This document shows positions 34,277 to 46,393 of a stretch of 64,000 bases of DNA, in pieces (position 1 is the first letter of the stretch; each line of letters opens with the position of its first letter). The position numbers and the translations under genes are program-made. Origin of the DNA: Nemopilema nomurai (Eukaryota > Cnidaria > Scyphozoa > Rhizostomeae > Rhizostomatidae); assembly GCA_003864495.1 (NCBI GenBank), contig ML133422.1:558001-622000 (forward strand), read 5' to 3'. The notes under the pieces were generated by a model. The model was not told the DNA's origin, did not search any database, and saw only the letters and a program-made list of their open reading frames with translations.

Positions 34277-34445
34277 TGCTATGAAATTTCCATGACATGA
34301 ATTTTATGCTTTCAATTTCCATGGCATGAATTTCATGCTATGAAATTCTTGTTGCGTGAATTTTATGCTTTAACCTTTCCGTGGCGTGAATTTCATGCTA
34401 TGAAATTTCCATGACATGAATTTTATGCTGTGAGTTTTGCATGTC
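34277..34445. repeat. 30-bp minisatellite, about 5.5 units
   Basis: Units of the type ATGAAATTTCCATGACATGA + ATTTTATGCT repeat at 29-30 bp. The unit ends alternate TTTTATGCT / TTTCATGCT, so a 60-bp dimer is visible. Each unit contains short CATGAA/TTCATG palindromes. Confidence 0.85.
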
Positions 34446-34477
34446 ACTTTTAAAATAGGTATTATGATACCGAAAAA

Positions 34478-35010
34478 TATTCATGTGCCATAAATACGTT
34501 TTCATACAAAGAAATTATTTTTTAATACTTTTGTCCCCTATGGCGCCACATACACTATGAATGTGTGCAAGTATATACATACTATGTACTAGCTTACACT
34601 CCCGACACCCCTACCACCCAAAACACCCATAATACTATGCACGTGTGCAAGTATATACATACTATGTACTAGCCAACACTCTCGACACCCATAAAACAAT
34701 GCATATGTGCAAGTATAAACATACTATGTACTAGCCAACACTCTCAACACCCATACCACCCAAAATACCCATAACACTATGCATGTGTACAAGTATATAC
34801 ATACTATGTACTAGCCAACACTCATAACACCCATAACACAATGCAGATGTGCAAGTATAAACATACTATGTACTAGCCAACACTCTCGACACCCATACCA
34901 CCCAAAACACTCTTAACACTATGCATGTGGGCAAGTTTATACATACTATGTACTAGCTTACACTCTCGACACCCATACCACCTAAAACACGCATAACACT
35001 ATTCATGTGT
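34478..35010. repeat. MITE-like element, left half: terminal inverted repeat plus 62/80-bp alternating minisatellite
   Basis: 34478-34545 (ATGTGCCATAAATACGTTTT onward to TTGTCCCCTATGGCGC) is the inverted match of 18779-18848. It is followed by units starting CATACTATGTACTAG at 34578, 34658, 34720, 34800, 34862 and 34942. The spacing alternates 80, 62, 80, 62 and 80 bp. The short unit lacks the ACCACCCAAAACACCC block. A 60-codon frame at its right end is not a gene. Confidence 0.85.
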
Positions 35011-35166
35011 TCATGTGACACTTCTATGGCAAGCCGTAGTGACAGATTCCACTTCATCCCTGTTTCCCTTAAAAGCTCAAGTAAGTCCCTTGAAATTTCG
35101 AATCCTGGTCGACCACCCGTTAAAATAGTCGACAAGACAAACCCAGCAATAGGGTTTTGATTGCTG

Positions 35167-35290
35167 TATCTCGGACATTACAATTCGGAAAAAACTCGGA
35201 CACTACAAATTCGAAAAAACTCGCACAGTTCAATTTCGAAAGAACTCGGACACAAAAAATTTGAAAAATCTCGGACACCATGATTTGAAA
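35167..35290. repeat. 25-bp minisatellite, almost five units
   Basis: CTCGGACACTACAAATTCGA + AAAAA-type units repeat every 25 bp with substitutions (CTCGCACAG..., CTCGGACACAAAAAATTTG...). Confidence 0.8.
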
Positions 35291-36049
35291 CTCAAGGCTA
35301 TAAGAGGAGAACTGAAGCAACACTTTAAGAACTGATCACGAACAATCATGATTTCAACCACATGTTAATAATTCTGGACCCTAATGATATGAATCTCAAC
35401 GTATGGTTTCCTTTTCAACCACCTTTTGTCCACTACGCCTTGCCATACACTTCGATTCGCAACTTGGGATCAAAATAGTGTACATAATGTTGAAATTCAG
35501 TCAATGGTAACTTGATACTAGATTTTTGAATTCAAATGAATTCTCGCTTACTGAACATCATAAATTTGCATTAAGGGCAAGATTTTGTAACGTTGTTTAT
35601 TACATAGAAGAACGAGGGGGATTCCCGCTCAGCCAATCAGGTGCATTGTAACTAAAGGTTCTAGGCAACCCAGGGTATGGAATCATTTGTTCCTATTGGT
35701 AAATCTTCGCTCTTTGATACTTTCCCTCTAACTAAATACAAAGAGGGACACTTTTCCAGGCCCCAGGTCATCCCACTATCTTCATACATTTCCTTATTTT
35801 CTTTGTCAAGACTGATATTTTGTTCACTGATTTTGTATAGAGTTTAAAATCGTCAAGAAATAACAAGTGTGTTATCTCCATTTTCTGTCATGCGTCAGTT
35901 GGTAATCCTCATATCCTCTAATTTTCCAAGCTATTGGGTCAAGACATAGTTTAAAAAGCTTGACCACAAAGATTTCTCCTTGCAGTATACCTCTCTTGAC
36001 AATTATTGGCTCTAATTGTTTCTTTTCTATTTACTGTATGGACGGTTAT
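35291..36049. other. Non-coding stretch 5' of the piggyBac relic
   Basis: AT-rich sequence containing no supported gene. The left end of the piggyBac element should lie here or just upstream, but no matching terminal repeat was recognised. Confidence 0.35.
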
Positions 36050-36639
36050 TGAGATTTTCCAGCTGAAATCACCCTGAGGGATGTGTCTCTGGACAATGCA
36101 ATGAATACAGATATGGAAGATGAATCAGATGATTTCGATACATCAAATATAGAAGTTGACTGAGCCCCCTTGAAGAGTCTTTCTCGGAATATGAAAAAAC
36201 TTATTCTGAGCATGAAGGTTTTTTTATCTGAATATGAACAGTCCGCCTCAGGAGAAGAATGTGCATCTGAGTATGAAGAACAACGCAATCTTGATCAATC
36301 TTCTTCACTGGCAGCATCAAATGAAAGGGCTAATCAAACTGACCAAGCTGATGGTACACCAGGCTCGATGAATAGTACTGCATCACTCATACAGAACTAG
36401 AATTTCAATCAAAATCGAGCATGGCATAAGACGAAGAGTCAGAACTGAGTATTCTAGTTGACTAACCCCCAAGGACTAAGAATGGATCATTTCGTTGACT
36501 GTTAAAATGAGGGTGATTTCTTTTTTCGAATTTGTGAATTAAAAGTAAGAGAGAGAATAATTTATAAAAGCAATTTGTATATCAATCAAAAACATAAAGG
36601 ATGTTCCTACCAACAAAGAGGGAATTGTATTCATTTTTG

Positions 36640-39112
36640 AAGGGGCGGATCCAGAAAAAAATCTGACATTCTCAAAATCGTTTTATACTCAAGGGCCACG
36701 CCCACTTTTTTGGAACGCCCATAAAACACACCAAGGCTCATAAAACGAAAAGCAAAGTAAAACAAGCACAAAGCAAGTTCTGGATAGTTAAAGTTCAAAA
36801 GGGAACAAAAGCAATGAAAAACCAGTTAAAAATACTCTGCTTCTGCTGGGTATTTTAGTTTTGAAAAGATTTTCCAATCTAATCAAATAAGCGTAAACCC
36901 CATGTCAAGGGATTACCCATGATCAACGTTCCCAACTTTGGTACTCCAGACAGACAACCCCCTGCCACCCACCAACTCTAAAGAAAGCTATTATGTTAGT
37001 ATAGCACAGTAATGATGATGGGATAAAGGAACTGGATCAGCACATGCTACTAGTTGAACAATAACATAATACCTCTCTGAATAATATAATAAGCAATCAA
37101 GTGCCTCTAGTGGTAGAATGTTCTTAATCGAGAGAACATCAACAATGGTAGAATGTTCTTAATCGAGAGAACATCAACAATGGTAGAATGTTCTTAATCA
37201 AGAGAATATCAACAAATGTTTCTTGTTTAAGATTGTCCCCTCTGAATATTATAATAAGTAATGTAGTGGTAAAATATATTCAAAACCTATGATGTTTGTA
37301 GAATATGGGCAAAACTTTAACTATTTCAAAAATTCAAATTTTCAATTTCGAAATTCACGGAAGTGTTCAAATTGTTGTTTCTAATTCATCCAAATTACTC
37401 TCTCTATTAAAATTCAAGTCTTAAAGTTTGGTCTAGCACTTTGGAAAGAAATAAGAGACACTTTGAATTCTTCAGAAGCATCATTAACAGCAAAAATGGG
37501 GACAACATGACTTGGTTTAATGGATATTTACCTCAAGGAGGAATGCAGCTAACTGACCAAAGTAAATGTATTGGAAAATTTCAAACATTTTCTCTTTTGG
37601 AAAGAATTTTGCATTATCTAACATTACAGGAGATTTATCATCAGTGTCAAGATAAAGAGACACATGTGGGACATGTATTACGCTTGTTAATGCCATAATA
37701 AATATGAAAGGACACCATCTTCCAATTACACAATTGTTTCTAACTTCTTTAAATGAAAATTGAAATCAAATTCGTTACTTCCATCAAAGGACAAAGATTT
37801 AAATAAGAAGTTGGCAGAATTCTTTTCGTTTGATAATTTTCATAGAAATCTGGATGTAGAGCTCTTAAAACGTGACTCATATTTATACTGTTCAACCAAT
37901 AATAGCACATGAGCATGCATTGAAAAGGCAGTTTCATTGTGCTTTTATCATGTGCAAAGTAAAAACAACTGAATACTTATTCTACCCAACAATATTTTTC
38001 AAATCCTAGTCCCTCCTACTATTTTATTTTAGTTTTTTTTAATGGTGAAAATACATTTTAAAATTTATACCTACATTTGATATCATCACACAAATGCCTG
38101 CATTACAATTGAGACACAGGAAATGCTGTACATGCATCAAAATAACCAACATTTAGTATACAAATGTTTGTAACATTTCTTCAAAGGATAATATGGTGCG
38201 AATTTGAGATCATATGAAAGATCCAACCCTGTGTACACCCTATTTATAGTTTTGCAGAATAAACGACCTTGAAAGTTTGGTTCGAATCTTTCCACTCATG
38301 TCTGGCGGTTAGGCCTTTGCATAGATGGGCTACCCGTTCCCTTGTCAAATCAAAAATCTCATCAACTGCTTGTAAATTTCCAGCGACCCATAATCTTCTT
38401 AATTTCTTCAAAATATCCATGCTTGTAATAACTTCCTTGAACTATTCGGCAAAAATAATTCTCTGATACTGATGGAGATCATGCACATGTGAACAACAGT
38501 GAATCCCACTCACATGGGGTTGGTGTTGCATGGCAAATTTTTCTACTCTGTTGACCAGCCCACTCACTTCTCAAGATTCTTAAACTCTGACGTAGGCAAG
38601 ACCTCATAAAACGTATATTAAACATATGCCAAGCGTACCCTATTAAAAGTGAACTGGTTTATTATGTCATTTCGGCGAATTTATCTCTCGTTAAGATCGT
38701 TCAGGTCGACCTCTTCTCAGGGACAAAAATGCATTGAAATTCTGACCTTCTCAAAATGCGAAGGAACTTCTCAAAATGCATGGCATTAGTCGATAAACAT
38801 TCTCAAAATCATGCCTAGATTCAGAACGCGGCGCAGCGTCTTACCACTTTCCTGTGTACTAGGCTCGATGAAGAGGAATGTGGTTTTTCACAAGAGAAGA
38901 TTCAAAAATGTTTCAGAAAGGGAGAACGAAGTAACTATATCAAATACAGCGATGTCGTAAAAAAGCTACCTTAAATACATAATAAAAAAGATATGCTTCT
39001 CTTGAATCTTTAACTTAGGCTCATTACCTTTTGCACTTTAATTAGAAAATTCAACACGGGAAAATCTGACATTCCCAATTGCGAATGTTGAGAATGTCTG
39101 GATCTGCCCCTG
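36640..39112. mobile_element. hAT element (non-autonomous), 8-bp target duplication CATTTTTG
   Basis: Ends AAGGGGCGGATCCAG (36640) and inverted CAGGGGCAGATCCAG (to 39112) are flanked by CATTTTTG at 36632-36639 and 39113-39120. An 8-bp duplication and CAGGGGC...GGATCCAG-type ends are typical of hAT. Subterminal ATTCTCAA and ATCTGACATTC motifs recur at both ends. Its 2.47 kb contain no recognisable hAT transposase; an 85-codon frame at 37441-37698 is unassigned. Confidence 0.85.
37110..37214. repeat. 35-bp triplicate with internal palindrome, inside the hAT element
   Basis: Three tandem copies of AATGGTAGAATGTTCTTAAT + CGAGAGAACATCAAC. Each contains TGTTCT and AGAACA separated by 8 bp, an inverted repeat. 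The third copy has drifted (AATCAAGAGAATATC). Confidence 0.8.
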
Positions 39113-39483
39113 CATTTTTGGATATAAATATTCTAATGAGTTACCATACTTTGCTATCATTGACTTGCGATTAGGATAACAGTCAAGATCTCAATGTCCC
39201 CCTAGTTTAAATGCTATGCCTCGAAATAGATTTACCCAAATTTTATCTAACTTGCATTTGAAGGACAAATCCTCAATTCCAAATAACAAGAAAGATAAGC
39301 TGTACAAATTGAGACCATTGATTGCAAAACTTAATGCCAACGTCATGAAACTTTACAATATAAATGAGTATAGATGAAAGCATGATACTGTTTAAAGGAA
39401 GATCTTCCCTAAAATAGTACAACCCAATGAAACCAATAAAGAAAGGATAGAAACTCTGGGCACGTGCAGATAATGATGGATAC

Positions 39484-39633
39484 TGTAATGTTTTGTTCAG
39501 CGAAAGGACGCTAGGGCCCAGACCCTATATATATTGTTATATTTGTAGAGTTAGAAAAGTCACGTTCGAAGTACGCCGTGGTTTGAATTGTATACAATCT
39601 GCCTATTAGGCCACAGTAAACATAAATATAACA
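39484..39633 (+). repeat. 5' LTR
   Basis: TGTAATGTTTTGTTCAGCGA at the left, then CCCTATATATATTG (TATA-like), ending ATAAATATAACA. It is followed at 39634 by TTGGCGATGAGG, the primer-binding position. Confidence 0.85.
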
Positions 39634-39707
39634 TTGGCGATGAGGAAAAGTAATGTAACATTTACCGTGATCGGTAAATCATTGCTTCAATTAGCATCGT
39701 TCCTAGC

Positions 39708-40425
39708 ATGGCGCCCTTCGACCCAGATGCAGAGATTGGTGCTTCGGTAGGCCTGAGATAGAAAGTGTGGCTGCAAGATTTTGAAACATTTCTAGTAGCA
39801 AATGATATAACTGACAATAAACGTAAACGAGCTTTACTCCTCTATCTAGCTGGCTCAAGAGTTAGGGAAATATTTCGCCAATTATCTGATACAGGCGCTG
39901 CTGATGCATACCAAACTGCCGTAACCAAACTCACTGCCTACTTCGAGCCCCAAACGAACAGGCTTTATGAAGTGTACAAATTTAGGCAGGCCGTACAACA
40001 ATCAAATGAGACGTTGGATCAATTTCTCGTTCAACTTCGTTATTTGGCACAAACTTGTGAGTTTTCTGATTCTTCACCTGATTTTGAAATACAGCTCCAA
40101 ATCGTAATCGGGGGAAAATCCACAAGTTTGCGTAAGCAAGCTCTCAAACATCCTAAATACACCCTTAAAGATATGCTACTGGACGGCCGCAGAGCGGAAA
40201 TTAGTACTTTTCAAACGGCAGATATCGAGGGTAAACAGTCAAGGGACAATTTACAAGCTATCAAACAGAAAAAGAGTTTCAATAAACAACAAACTTCAGC
40301 ACGAAAATGCAGAAATTGTGGTGGCAATTATCCACACAAATCGAAGCCATGCCCTGCAAAAGGTCAAAACTGTCATCGCTGCGGGAAGTAAAATCACTTC
40401 GCTAAGTTCTGTCTAAGCAAACAAG
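39708..40425 (+). pseudogene. Gypsy gag
   Basis: The frame begins MAPFDPDAEIGAS at 39708 with an in-frame TAG near 39757. It then reads through a capsid-like part (LYLAGSRVREIFRQLSDTG, YKFRQAVQQSNETLDQFLVQ) to a zinc-knuckle region with CRNCGG and CHRCGK, where a TAA at 40389 falls inside the second knuckle (NHFAKFC follows). In the family, gag forms the particle that packages the element's RNA. Confidence 0.8.
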
Positions 40426-40472
40426 ACACCCGCTAGTCTTCATTTACCACGTCTAACTCGAAAATTCACCTG

Positions 40473-41561
40473 GTGTGCAAGTCAACAGATTCCGACAGCG
40501 AATCCAGCTCATCAAACTATTGTTATGCAATAGGGGGTTCAAGTCAAAAACCCTTAGAAACCCGGCTTAAAATCAAAGGACAACGCATCTCCTTCCTAGT
40601 GGACACTAGTGCGTCTATCAATATCATTGATAATGCAACTTTTAGTCAACTCAAGGGTATTTCATTACAACCCACAAACATAAAAGCCTATGCCTACAAC
40701 TCGCAAACGCCCGTAAAAATGAAGGACAAATTTGAATCATTGGTAGAAACAAAGAAACGTTATGCCGTCGTAAAGTTCTGTGTCACGGAAGACGATGGAG
40801 GCTGTTTACTTGACGCATCAACGGCCCAAGACCTTGGCTTAATTAGCTTGCATTTAAACCAAGTTCACCCAACAACTGGAAACATACAAAATAAAGATCT
40901 GAATGATATCGTTAATCAATATCCAGATGTTTTCAAAGGCCTTGGTAAAATGAAAGGGAAACAAATCGACTTAGTAATGGATTCAAAAGTCAAACCAATC
41001 GCACAAAAGTGCAGGAGAATTCCCTTTCATCTTGGAAAGAAAGTCGAGAGCGAGATTTCCAAACTATTAGATCAGGACATAATTGAGCGCGTTCCTGAGA
41101 ATGAAAAAACTGATTGGGTTTCTCCTATAGTTTGCGTACCAAAGAAAAATGGAGATACCAGAATATGCATTGATATGAGAGCTGCAAACACAGCAGTTAA
41201 AAGGGTTCGTCATCCTATACCAACTGTGAAGGATATTTCTATCGATCTCAATGGTGCCACAGTGTTTTCAAAACTTGACTTATCGCAAGCTTACCACCAG
41301 CTTGAACTTGGTTGTCAGTTAACTACTTTTACAACTCATATTGGTTTATTTCGATGCAAAGGACTGAATTTTGGAACTCCAAGTGCAAGTGAAATTTTTC
41401 AGCACACATTACAGCTTGCTCTTCATGGACTTAATGGCGTTAAAAACATTGCCAATGACATCATAATTTTTGAAAAAGATGTGAACGAACACAATGAAAA
41501 CCTAAATGCATGTTTAAGACGATTGAAAGAACTGAACCTTACCTTGAACTTCGAAGTGTAA
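40473..41561 (+). pseudogene. Gypsy protease and reverse transcriptase
   Basis: Protease motif FLVDTSASINII has DTS in place of the usual DTG. The reverse transcriptase is recognisable through VSPIVCVPKKNGDTRICIDM, FSKLDLSQAYHQLEL and KNIANDIIIF. The last block normally carries two adjacent Asp residues; here the first is Asn, so catalysis would be lost. The frame is 362 codons and stops at 41559-41561 before RNase H. Confidence 0.85.
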
Positions 41562-43290
41562 ATTTCTAAAAGGAGAATCTTGAATTTTTTGGATTTATCT
41601 TTTCTAAAGAAGGAAAACGCCCTGACCCGAAGAAAATAGCAGCGTTTGTAAATACAGCCACGCCCACTACTTCCACGGAGGTACGCAGTCTATTGGGTAT
41701 GTCAAACTATTGCTCTCAATTTATACCCGATTATGCAACAATTACAGGGCCTTTACGCAATCTCACAAAGAAAAACGCTCAGTTTTAGTGGACAGAAAGT
41801 TGTGAAAAGGCTTTCAACACGTCAAAAGACGTTCTCACGTCGAGTCCCGTCGTCAGCTACTTTGATATCGAAAAGGAAACTACAGTTATTGTTGACGCCA
41901 GTCCCGTCGGACTTATTCAGCCATTTTGTGCCAACAAAGAGCGCAAGAGAACATTGTCGCTTTTGCAAGTAGATCATTATCACCCGTCGAGCTACGCTAC
42001 TTGCAAACAGAAAAGGAGGCACACGCCATAGTATGGGGGATTGAACACTATCATTTATATCCATTTGGTTCCAAATTCACGTTAGTTACCGACCATAAAC
42101 CGTTGGAAATTATCTATGCAAACCCTTGCTCCAACCACCAGCGTGTATCGAATGCTGGATGCTGCGCTTACAACAATACGACTTTGAAGTTGTGTATAAA
42201 TCACGGATTGGAAACCCTGCCAATTATCTCTCTCATCATCCAACTTCAGCTGAATACAAGAGCAAAATATAGCTGATGAATACGTCAATTTCGTCACCCA
42301 AGAAGCTGTTTTTCCTGCTCTATTTTGGGTGAAATCAAGGCTGCCACTGATAAAGATACAACATTGCGGTGTCTACGAGCAGTCATCAGGAGTAGTTGTT
42401 GGAACGGTGACATCTTACAACCATTTCGCGCAATAAAACATGAGATATCCGTTGATCTCAACAACAATATTCTGCTGAGGAGAACTAGAATCATCATACC
42501 TGAGTCACCTCAAAGACACGTTATCAAAATCGCCCAAGAAGGACATCAAGGTACAGCTAAAACAAAAGCACTTCTTCGCGAGTATGTGTGGTTCCTAAGC
42601 TCCAAAACTTACTTAATGAAGAGATAGCCGACTGTTTAGCATGCCAAGCTACAGGTGCTCCAAATGCACAAGAACCACTCAAGTCACCACCTATGCACGA
42701 AAGACCATGGCAAGAACTTAAAGTTGATTTTTATGGACCATTGCCAACATGACAGTATCTGTTTGTCGCTATTGATACATATTCGAGATTTCCAGAGGTC
42801 GATATTGTTCGTCAACATCAGCAAGCGCAATCATTTCAAAGCTGGATACTATTTTGCACATCATGGTATGCCTGATAAATTGAAGTCTGATAACGGCCCA
42901 CCATTTTTCGGAAATAAATTTCACCGGTACATGAAAGCATTAGGTATACGTCAAACAACATCTAGGCCTTTATGGCCACAAGGAAACTCTGAAGTGGAAT
43001 CTTTCATGAAACCCCTTGGAAAGTCGATTTGCACCGCCATTCTTGAAAAACGACAATGGTAACAAGAGCTTCACAAATTTCTTCTGAATTACAGAATTAC
43101 ACCAAATACCACAACGAATATTCCGCCAGCACGGTTGTTTTACGATCGACCCGTAAAAGGCAAGCTGCCCATGCTACCAAGAAAGCACAAAAACATAAAC
43201 AGACATCGTGTAGCAAGAGAGAATGACCAGTTAAGAAAGGAGAAGATGAACTATGCTAATAAACACAGAAATACGAAATAATGCGGTATT
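41562..43290 (+). pseudogene. Gypsy RNase H and integrase, fragmented
   Basis: Broken frames include RNase H pieces (VAFASRSLSPVELRYLQTEK with VTDHKPLEIIY, 41926-42120), the H..H..C..C zinc part (HVIKIAQEGHQG, 42510-42640) and the integrase core (KSDNGPPFFGNKF, 42880-42960). At least five stops or shifts separate them. Confidence 0.75.
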
Positions 43291-43628
43291 AAAGTAGGTG
43301 ATTATCTGTATGCAAAGGAAAACGAACAAGTTCTCCTCTAGGTTTGATGGGCAACCTTACAAAGTCGTTCGTGTTCATGGATCAAAGGTTGTTGCTAGGC
43401 ACTGAGATCATTTCATTTCCAATAACTCTTCATTCTTCAAAAAGGTCCAACAAAGAGTTGACGGTAACATAGCTGCTGCTCTGATGATTGCTTCTGCTGC
43501 TGATGATGATGAGAATGCCGAATATCACAAAAGAGCCACATAAGAAATTCCTGTTCGTCAATCAATAAATTCCCGATTAATACGTTGAAGGATTTTGTTT
43601 TAATTTGTTTTATTAAGAAAAGAGTAAA

Positions 43629-43778
43629 TGTAATGTTTTGTTCAGCGAAAGGACGCTAGGGCCTAGACCCTATATATATTGTTATATTTGTAGAGTTAGA
43701 AAAGTCACGTTCGAAGTACACCGTGGTTTGAATTGTCTACAATCTGCCTATTAGGCCACAGTAAACATAAATATAACA
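43629..43778 (+). repeat. 3' LTR
   Basis: Same 150 bp as the 5' LTR apart from three substitutions. The AT-rich interior and flanking GATAC confirm the element's right border. Confidence 0.85.
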
Positions 43779-44259
43779 GATACATTTCAAAGTTTAGTAT
43801 ATATCAAGGAAAACATGGTGAAACTGAAAAAGTTAATGCTCCTAGTTGTTTTGGTCTTTGTGAAAAGGTTGTGATATATTTAACAAGTGATTTATTTGGC
43901 AAAAATCACAAAGTCTATTTTGATAATTATTACTCATGTGTTCCTCGTGTTGAATATCTGCTGTCAAGAAGATATTTTGTTGTGGCACTATCCGGTCTAT
44001 CAGAAAATATTTGCCTTAAGACCTAAAACTGACAAGACTCTGAAGGGTGAAGACAGTTTTGTATCAGCATACAGTATTGTTGTGCACAAATGGATGGACA
44101 ATAAAGCCCTGTTCACACTACACATACTAGCCCGGCCAGGCCTACCATCTGTTCACACTGCAGCCGCCTTTTCACAGTGTGAACGCGAAGTTTGGCAGAG
44201 CACAGTCTAGTTTGCTAGAGCATGCGTAGTGTTCGAATTGATCAATCGATGCATTGTTT

Positions 44260-44690
44260 TTGATTTGACGTTTCCTCATTCTTGCGTTGTTTCTTTAGTG
44301 TAGCGTTATTTAGAAAACCGAAACTATAGAATTATTTTAGTGCCTATTGGTGGCGATAGTGAGTTTAGGGCCGCAACAAAGCCAATTTCTATGCAAGTTT
44401 CATTTTGTAATGTGGAGATTTCGTGTCATTATGTCTTCTTTAAACTACACGAATCGAATAGAAGAGCGTAGCTAGCCAAATTAGCAAAAAGCTTTTCAAT
44501 AGGACGGTTGAAAAGGTGACAGAATTTTTGAGAAACTCCGAGAGAAGGAAGATAATAACTTCAGGGCAATTTTTATGTTTGTGTGTTGGCTAAAGGATTT
44601 TGAAGGTTTGCCAGTCGCGCATGGTTCAATATAGTCAGAGCCGATTCAGGGGCAACACAAATTTAGACGGTTGTCAACTTGATTGATTGC
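44260..44690 (+). repeat. Dispersed repeat copy inside Harbinger 2
   Basis: It aligns with 23480-23790 and then with 26995-27075: GTGCCTATTGGTGGC, GTTTGTGTGTTGGC, then CAGAGCCGATTCAGGGGC. In the first locus those two parts are separated by Harbinger 1, so this copy is closer to an uninterrupted version. Confidence 0.7.
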
Positions 44691-45419
44691 CGCCTCTGGA
44701 CACCGTCCAACTGCAATGGGACATGCACTCGATCTTGCATGTGCAAGTAGTCCAAGTCTGCCTTGAATGCCAGCATTTCGACTCAAAATATAAACTTGAT
44801 TTTGAAACAATTTACCGCTTTTTGTGCACAAGGTTAGAAATTGTAAAGTGATGAAGCCTATCAGCAAGACATATGAAATCATTTGCGTTTGTAATGATAC
44901 AAGGCAAAATTAGACGCAGCCCTTGAATACTTTCAAAGAAACGTCTCGATTAATGCAGGCAAGCGAATTCGATGTGGGACGTACCCTTGAACTTGAGAAA
45001 TAAATTAGCAAGCTCCAATGGGGGCTAGCTTCATTTCGGCATATCAATAGAGGATTTGGGGGTTAAAACTCCAGGATGAACGAGGTTTTTAATGCAACCC
45101 TCAGGTTGTTTTGAACGAGCACCTGCTAACATGGTCAAGAAAACAATGAAAGCTCAAACGATTTGAGATGGTTTTTTATGCGGAAGATCATTTAGGGGCA
45201 TTTCAAAGAGAATGTGTAAGTAGGGTCTCCGATGGAAATAATGGGTTTGGGGGTGAATGGCAAAATTTGATTCAAAAACAGTAAGAGAGAAATTGAAAAA
45301 CTTTATCATCAATCTCAAATGGTATGATTTGGGAAAAATTTGGAACGGATAAGTAGCCCCTTTCCATTCTAAAAGGCCGCCGAAGCTAAAAGTGACTTGA
45401 AAGACAAATTACTCTACTA

Positions 45420-45880
45420 CCGTGCTCACCTAATTTGGGCCAAAGTTGGGATGACTCAAGCTTTTAGGTGCATAGATGGTACACACATTCCCAATAATGT
45501 CCAAGAGAAAATTCTCAAGACTTTTTCTGTTACAAACAGTTCTATTCCTTAAATGTTCAGGCTGTTTGTGCCAGGAAGGGTTACTTTATGGACATTTAAT
45601 GCCTATGGCCTGGCAGTGTCCATGATGGCAAAGCATTCTCAAATTCCTCCATCAACGTCAAGTTGGGGACAAATAAACTTCCTTGTGCATTTCAAACTCC
45701 AGTGCCAGATTTGTATATTCCTTTGATAAAGGAGAGGGCCAAGTCATTAGAAGAACATAAACAGAACTGATTAAAAATAACCTTAAGTGCCACAAACATT
45801 TGACTTTATCTGTTTTACTTGGGGTCATCTCGAGCCAAATCAGCTGACCTGGAAACCATACTGAAATTACTGTAAAACCC
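45420..45880 (+). pseudogene. PIF/Harbinger transposase fragment (element 2)
   Basis: Pieces in different plus frames: GMTQAFRCIDGTHIP (first catalytic Asp, with the IDGTH motif), then WPGSVHDGKAFSNSSINVKL (second Asp region) and NKLPCAFQTPVPDLYIPL. The catalytic Glu segment was not found. Frame changes near 45545 and 45600 and the loss of its N- and C-terminal parts make it non-functional. Confidence 0.7.
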
Positions 45881-46393
45881 ATGGAATTTAGCAGATAACA
45901 ATCTTCTTTGTAAATTCACCTTGGAACATCTACAGGGGGATCGGTAGTGTTTTTCTACCATATAAAATCATTTGTAACATATCTTCTCAATTTTAGGCCT
46001 CGGGAAATATAGTAAAACCAAAAAAGACTACTTTTAACTGGAAAGCAACAAGATTCTAGTAGTCCTAAATTTCTCATTAGATGACCCTAATATGCTAATT
46101 TTGTTCATTATTACAAAGTTTTGTTTTTTAATCATAATGTCAGTGAAATGTTTTTTGCTTCATTACCAGCCTGTTTCATAATTATCATCATTTGTTTGAT
46201 TCATCATTTTGTGATATACCTCTTGACTATTTCTTGACCTCTGATGAGGATTCTGATACAACAGATTTTGATTCACAGGAGGAGGCACACTAGGCTGCTG
46301 CATTGCACGTGACAAAATTTCAATTGATCTGCAAACTTCAGCTGCAAGATCAGTAATGGCTTTGCAGACATCCTTTTTACTTTGGCCAAAACT

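Larger units (their letters stand above)
39484..43778 (+). mobile_element. Ty3/gypsy LTR retrotransposon, 5-bp target duplication GATAC
   Basis: Two 150-bp LTRs (39484-39633, 43629-43778) begin TGTAATG and end ATAACA. They differ at three visible positions (CCCAGA/CCTAGA, TACGCC/TACACC, TGTATA/TGTCTA), about 2 percent. GATAC flanks both sides (39479-39483, 43779-43783). Inside are gag, protease, reverse transcriptase, RNase H and integrase in Ty3/gypsy order, all with stops or shifts. It inserted within the GGATAC of the piggyBac frame. Confidence 0.9.

Noticed and set aside
34277..35290. Possible CRISPR array
   Set aside because: Units are contiguous tandem repeats without unique spacers, and the genome is eukaryotic.
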